A stretch of 5,955 nt of DNA from Chloroflexota bacterium. GTDB lineage: Bacteria; Chloroflexota; Anaerolineae; B4-G1; DUEL01. The position numbers were made by a program, and so were the translations under genes. How positions within the stretch are numbered: position 1 is the first letter of the stretch; every line of letters begins with the position of its first letter. Shown here in pieces: positions 5,579 through 5,955 of the stretch. The notes below the pieces were generated by a model that saw only the letters and a list, made by a program, of their open reading frames with translations, did not search any database and had not been told where the DNA came from. The stretch is from positions 1-5,955 of the forward strand of contig JAGHZG010000118.1 of assembly GCA_017743275.1 (NCBI GenBank), written 5' to 3'.

Positions 5579-5590
5579 GAACACGTGTTC
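5579..5590. promoter_or_regulatory. Perfect palindrome resembling a LexA (SOS) box
   Basis: GAACACGTGTTC is a perfect 12-bp palindrome. It fits the Gram-positive-type LexA core GAAC-RNRY-GTTC, lacking only the outermost C/G. It lies about 55 bp upstream of the candidate dnaA -35. If it is a real operator, its target could be dnaA or a divergent transcript to the right. Only the sequence match supports it. Confidence 0.3.
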
Positions 5591-5724
5591 AGAACGGGGG
5601 ACCGTTCATTTCCCCCAGGGGTAGGGGATGATCGGACCGGTTGGGGTATATGTGGGGATCAAAATTAGACGATGAGGCGGAACGAAATATTTTGACAAGG
5701 CGAAGCGCTTGCGCGCCGGAGGCA

Positions 5725-5765
5725 AAAATGACCGGCGGCCCCAGATACCGACCGCCGGTCATTTT
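5725..5765. terminator. Terminator-like hairpin, bidirectional
   Basis: AAAATGACCGGCGG (5725-5738) pairs perfectly with CCGCCGGTCATTTT (5752-5765) around a 13-base loop. A tracts on the left and T tracts on the right make it look like an intrinsic terminator in either direction. On the minus strand the stem is followed by TTTTTG. It probably ends a gene located to the right of the window and insulates dnaA, because no gene is supported between it and dnaA. Confidence 0.7.
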
Positions 5766-5769
5766 CCAG

Positions 5770-5789
5770 ACTCACCGCAGAACGCAGAG
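5770..5789. repeat. ACCGCAGAG-family repeat
   Basis: ACTCACCGCAGA (5770-5781) is followed by ACGCAGAG, the same opening 12-mer as at 2678-2689. It starts 4 bases after the terminator-like hairpin and is followed within 8 bases by a CACGAAGG hairpin. The two repeat families are thus stacked, as they are at 63-217 and 2678-2757. Confidence 0.7.
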
Positions 5790-5796
5790 GTTTGAT

Positions 5797-5853
5797 CCAC
5801 GAAGGACACGAAGCGTCACGAAGAAAATAAACAGCGATTCGTGCCCTTCGTGG
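5797..5853. repeat. CCACGAAGGACACGAA hairpin repeat
   Basis: CCACGAAGGACACGAA (5797-5812) faces TTCGTGCCCTTCGTGG (5838-5853). The 16-base arms differ at one position, and the loop is 25 bases. The right arm continues into TAA, giving an inverted copy of TTACCACGAAGG. No coding sequence is present. Confidence 0.8.
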
Positions 5854-5886
5854 TAACTATTCAGGCTTCCTCACCCCACCCCTGCC

Positions 5887-5955
5887 GTCTACGGCGGCAC
5901 CCCCTCCCCTCTCCTGAACGAAGTTCAGGAGAGGGGAGGGGGTGCCGCCGTAGAC
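5887..5955. repeat. Perfect palindrome, 33-bp arms with a GAA loop
   Basis: The left arm 5887-5919 begins GTCTACGGCGGCACCCCCTC and ends CTGAAC. The right arm 5923-5955 is its exact reverse complement, and only GAA (5920-5922) is unpaired. It ends exactly at the window edge, so the true element may be longer on the right. No T-run is visible. Its pyrimidine-rich left half and preceding CCTCACCCCACCCC look like a dispersed palindromic repeat, possibly a REP- or MITE-type element. Confidence 0.85.

Noticed and set aside
5692..5697. Perfect TTGACA on the plus strand as a -35
   Set aside because: No -10-like hexamer appears at 16-18 bp; the region is GC-rich and the terminator hairpin follows.
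5641..5856. 71-codon open frame right of dnaA
   Set aside because: It runs through the terminator-like hairpin and two repeat families, with no ribosome binding site or domain.
1..5955. CRISPR array made of the recurrent short repeats
   Set aside because: The repeat units are short and degenerate, occur in both orientations, lie in different gaps and have no regular unique spacers.

Overview
This GC-rich bacterial window carries five genes. In order they are a small three-helix membrane protein (+) and queA (+), then tpiA-like (-), a DUF4380-type mutarotase-fold protein (+), and dnaA (-). The non-coding gaps are packed with short hairpin-forming repeats based on CACGAAGG, CACGAATG, CTCTGCG/CGCAGAG and RAAACGT. 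Repeat-rich gaps of this type, a DUF4380 protein of this kind and the overall gene style suggest a Chloroflexota (Anaerolineae-like) genome. That assignment is inferred from pattern recognition; there is no rRNA or other taxonomic marker here.

Layout: 1-252 is a repeat-filled leader with a candidate promoter at 124-151. The small membrane gene (259-603) is followed 39 bp later by queA (643-1725), with a run of five 7-bp repeats across the junction. queA converges on the tpiA-like gene (1872-2630, minus). Between them lie a near-perfect hairpin and a MITE-like imperfect palindrome whose right end forms the tpiA stop codon. A divergent gap of exactly 300 bp (2631-2930) holds more repeats and then the DUF4380 gene (2931-3839, plus). 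That gene converges on dnaA (3931-5340, minus) across a hairpin repeat. From 5341 to 5955 no protein gene is supported. This stretch holds the dnaA leader and a probable promoter, a LexA-like palindrome, a strong terminator-like hairpin, a CACGAAGG hairpin and, at the right edge, a perfect 33-bp-arm palindrome.

Functionally the genes are mostly housekeeping and unrelated: tRNA queuosine synthesis (QueA), a triosephosphate-isomerase-family enzyme, a probable carbohydrate-binding or epimerase-fold protein, and replication initiation (DnaA). No operon-scale pathway or defence system is visible. The notable points are the spread of palindromic repeats into every gene boundary, where they overlap a stop codon or ribosome binding site several times. 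The tpiA-like enzyme keeps its catalytic triad but has lost several residues normally conserved around the phosphate and the mobile loop. A 20-bp duplication appears to set the dnaA stop codon.
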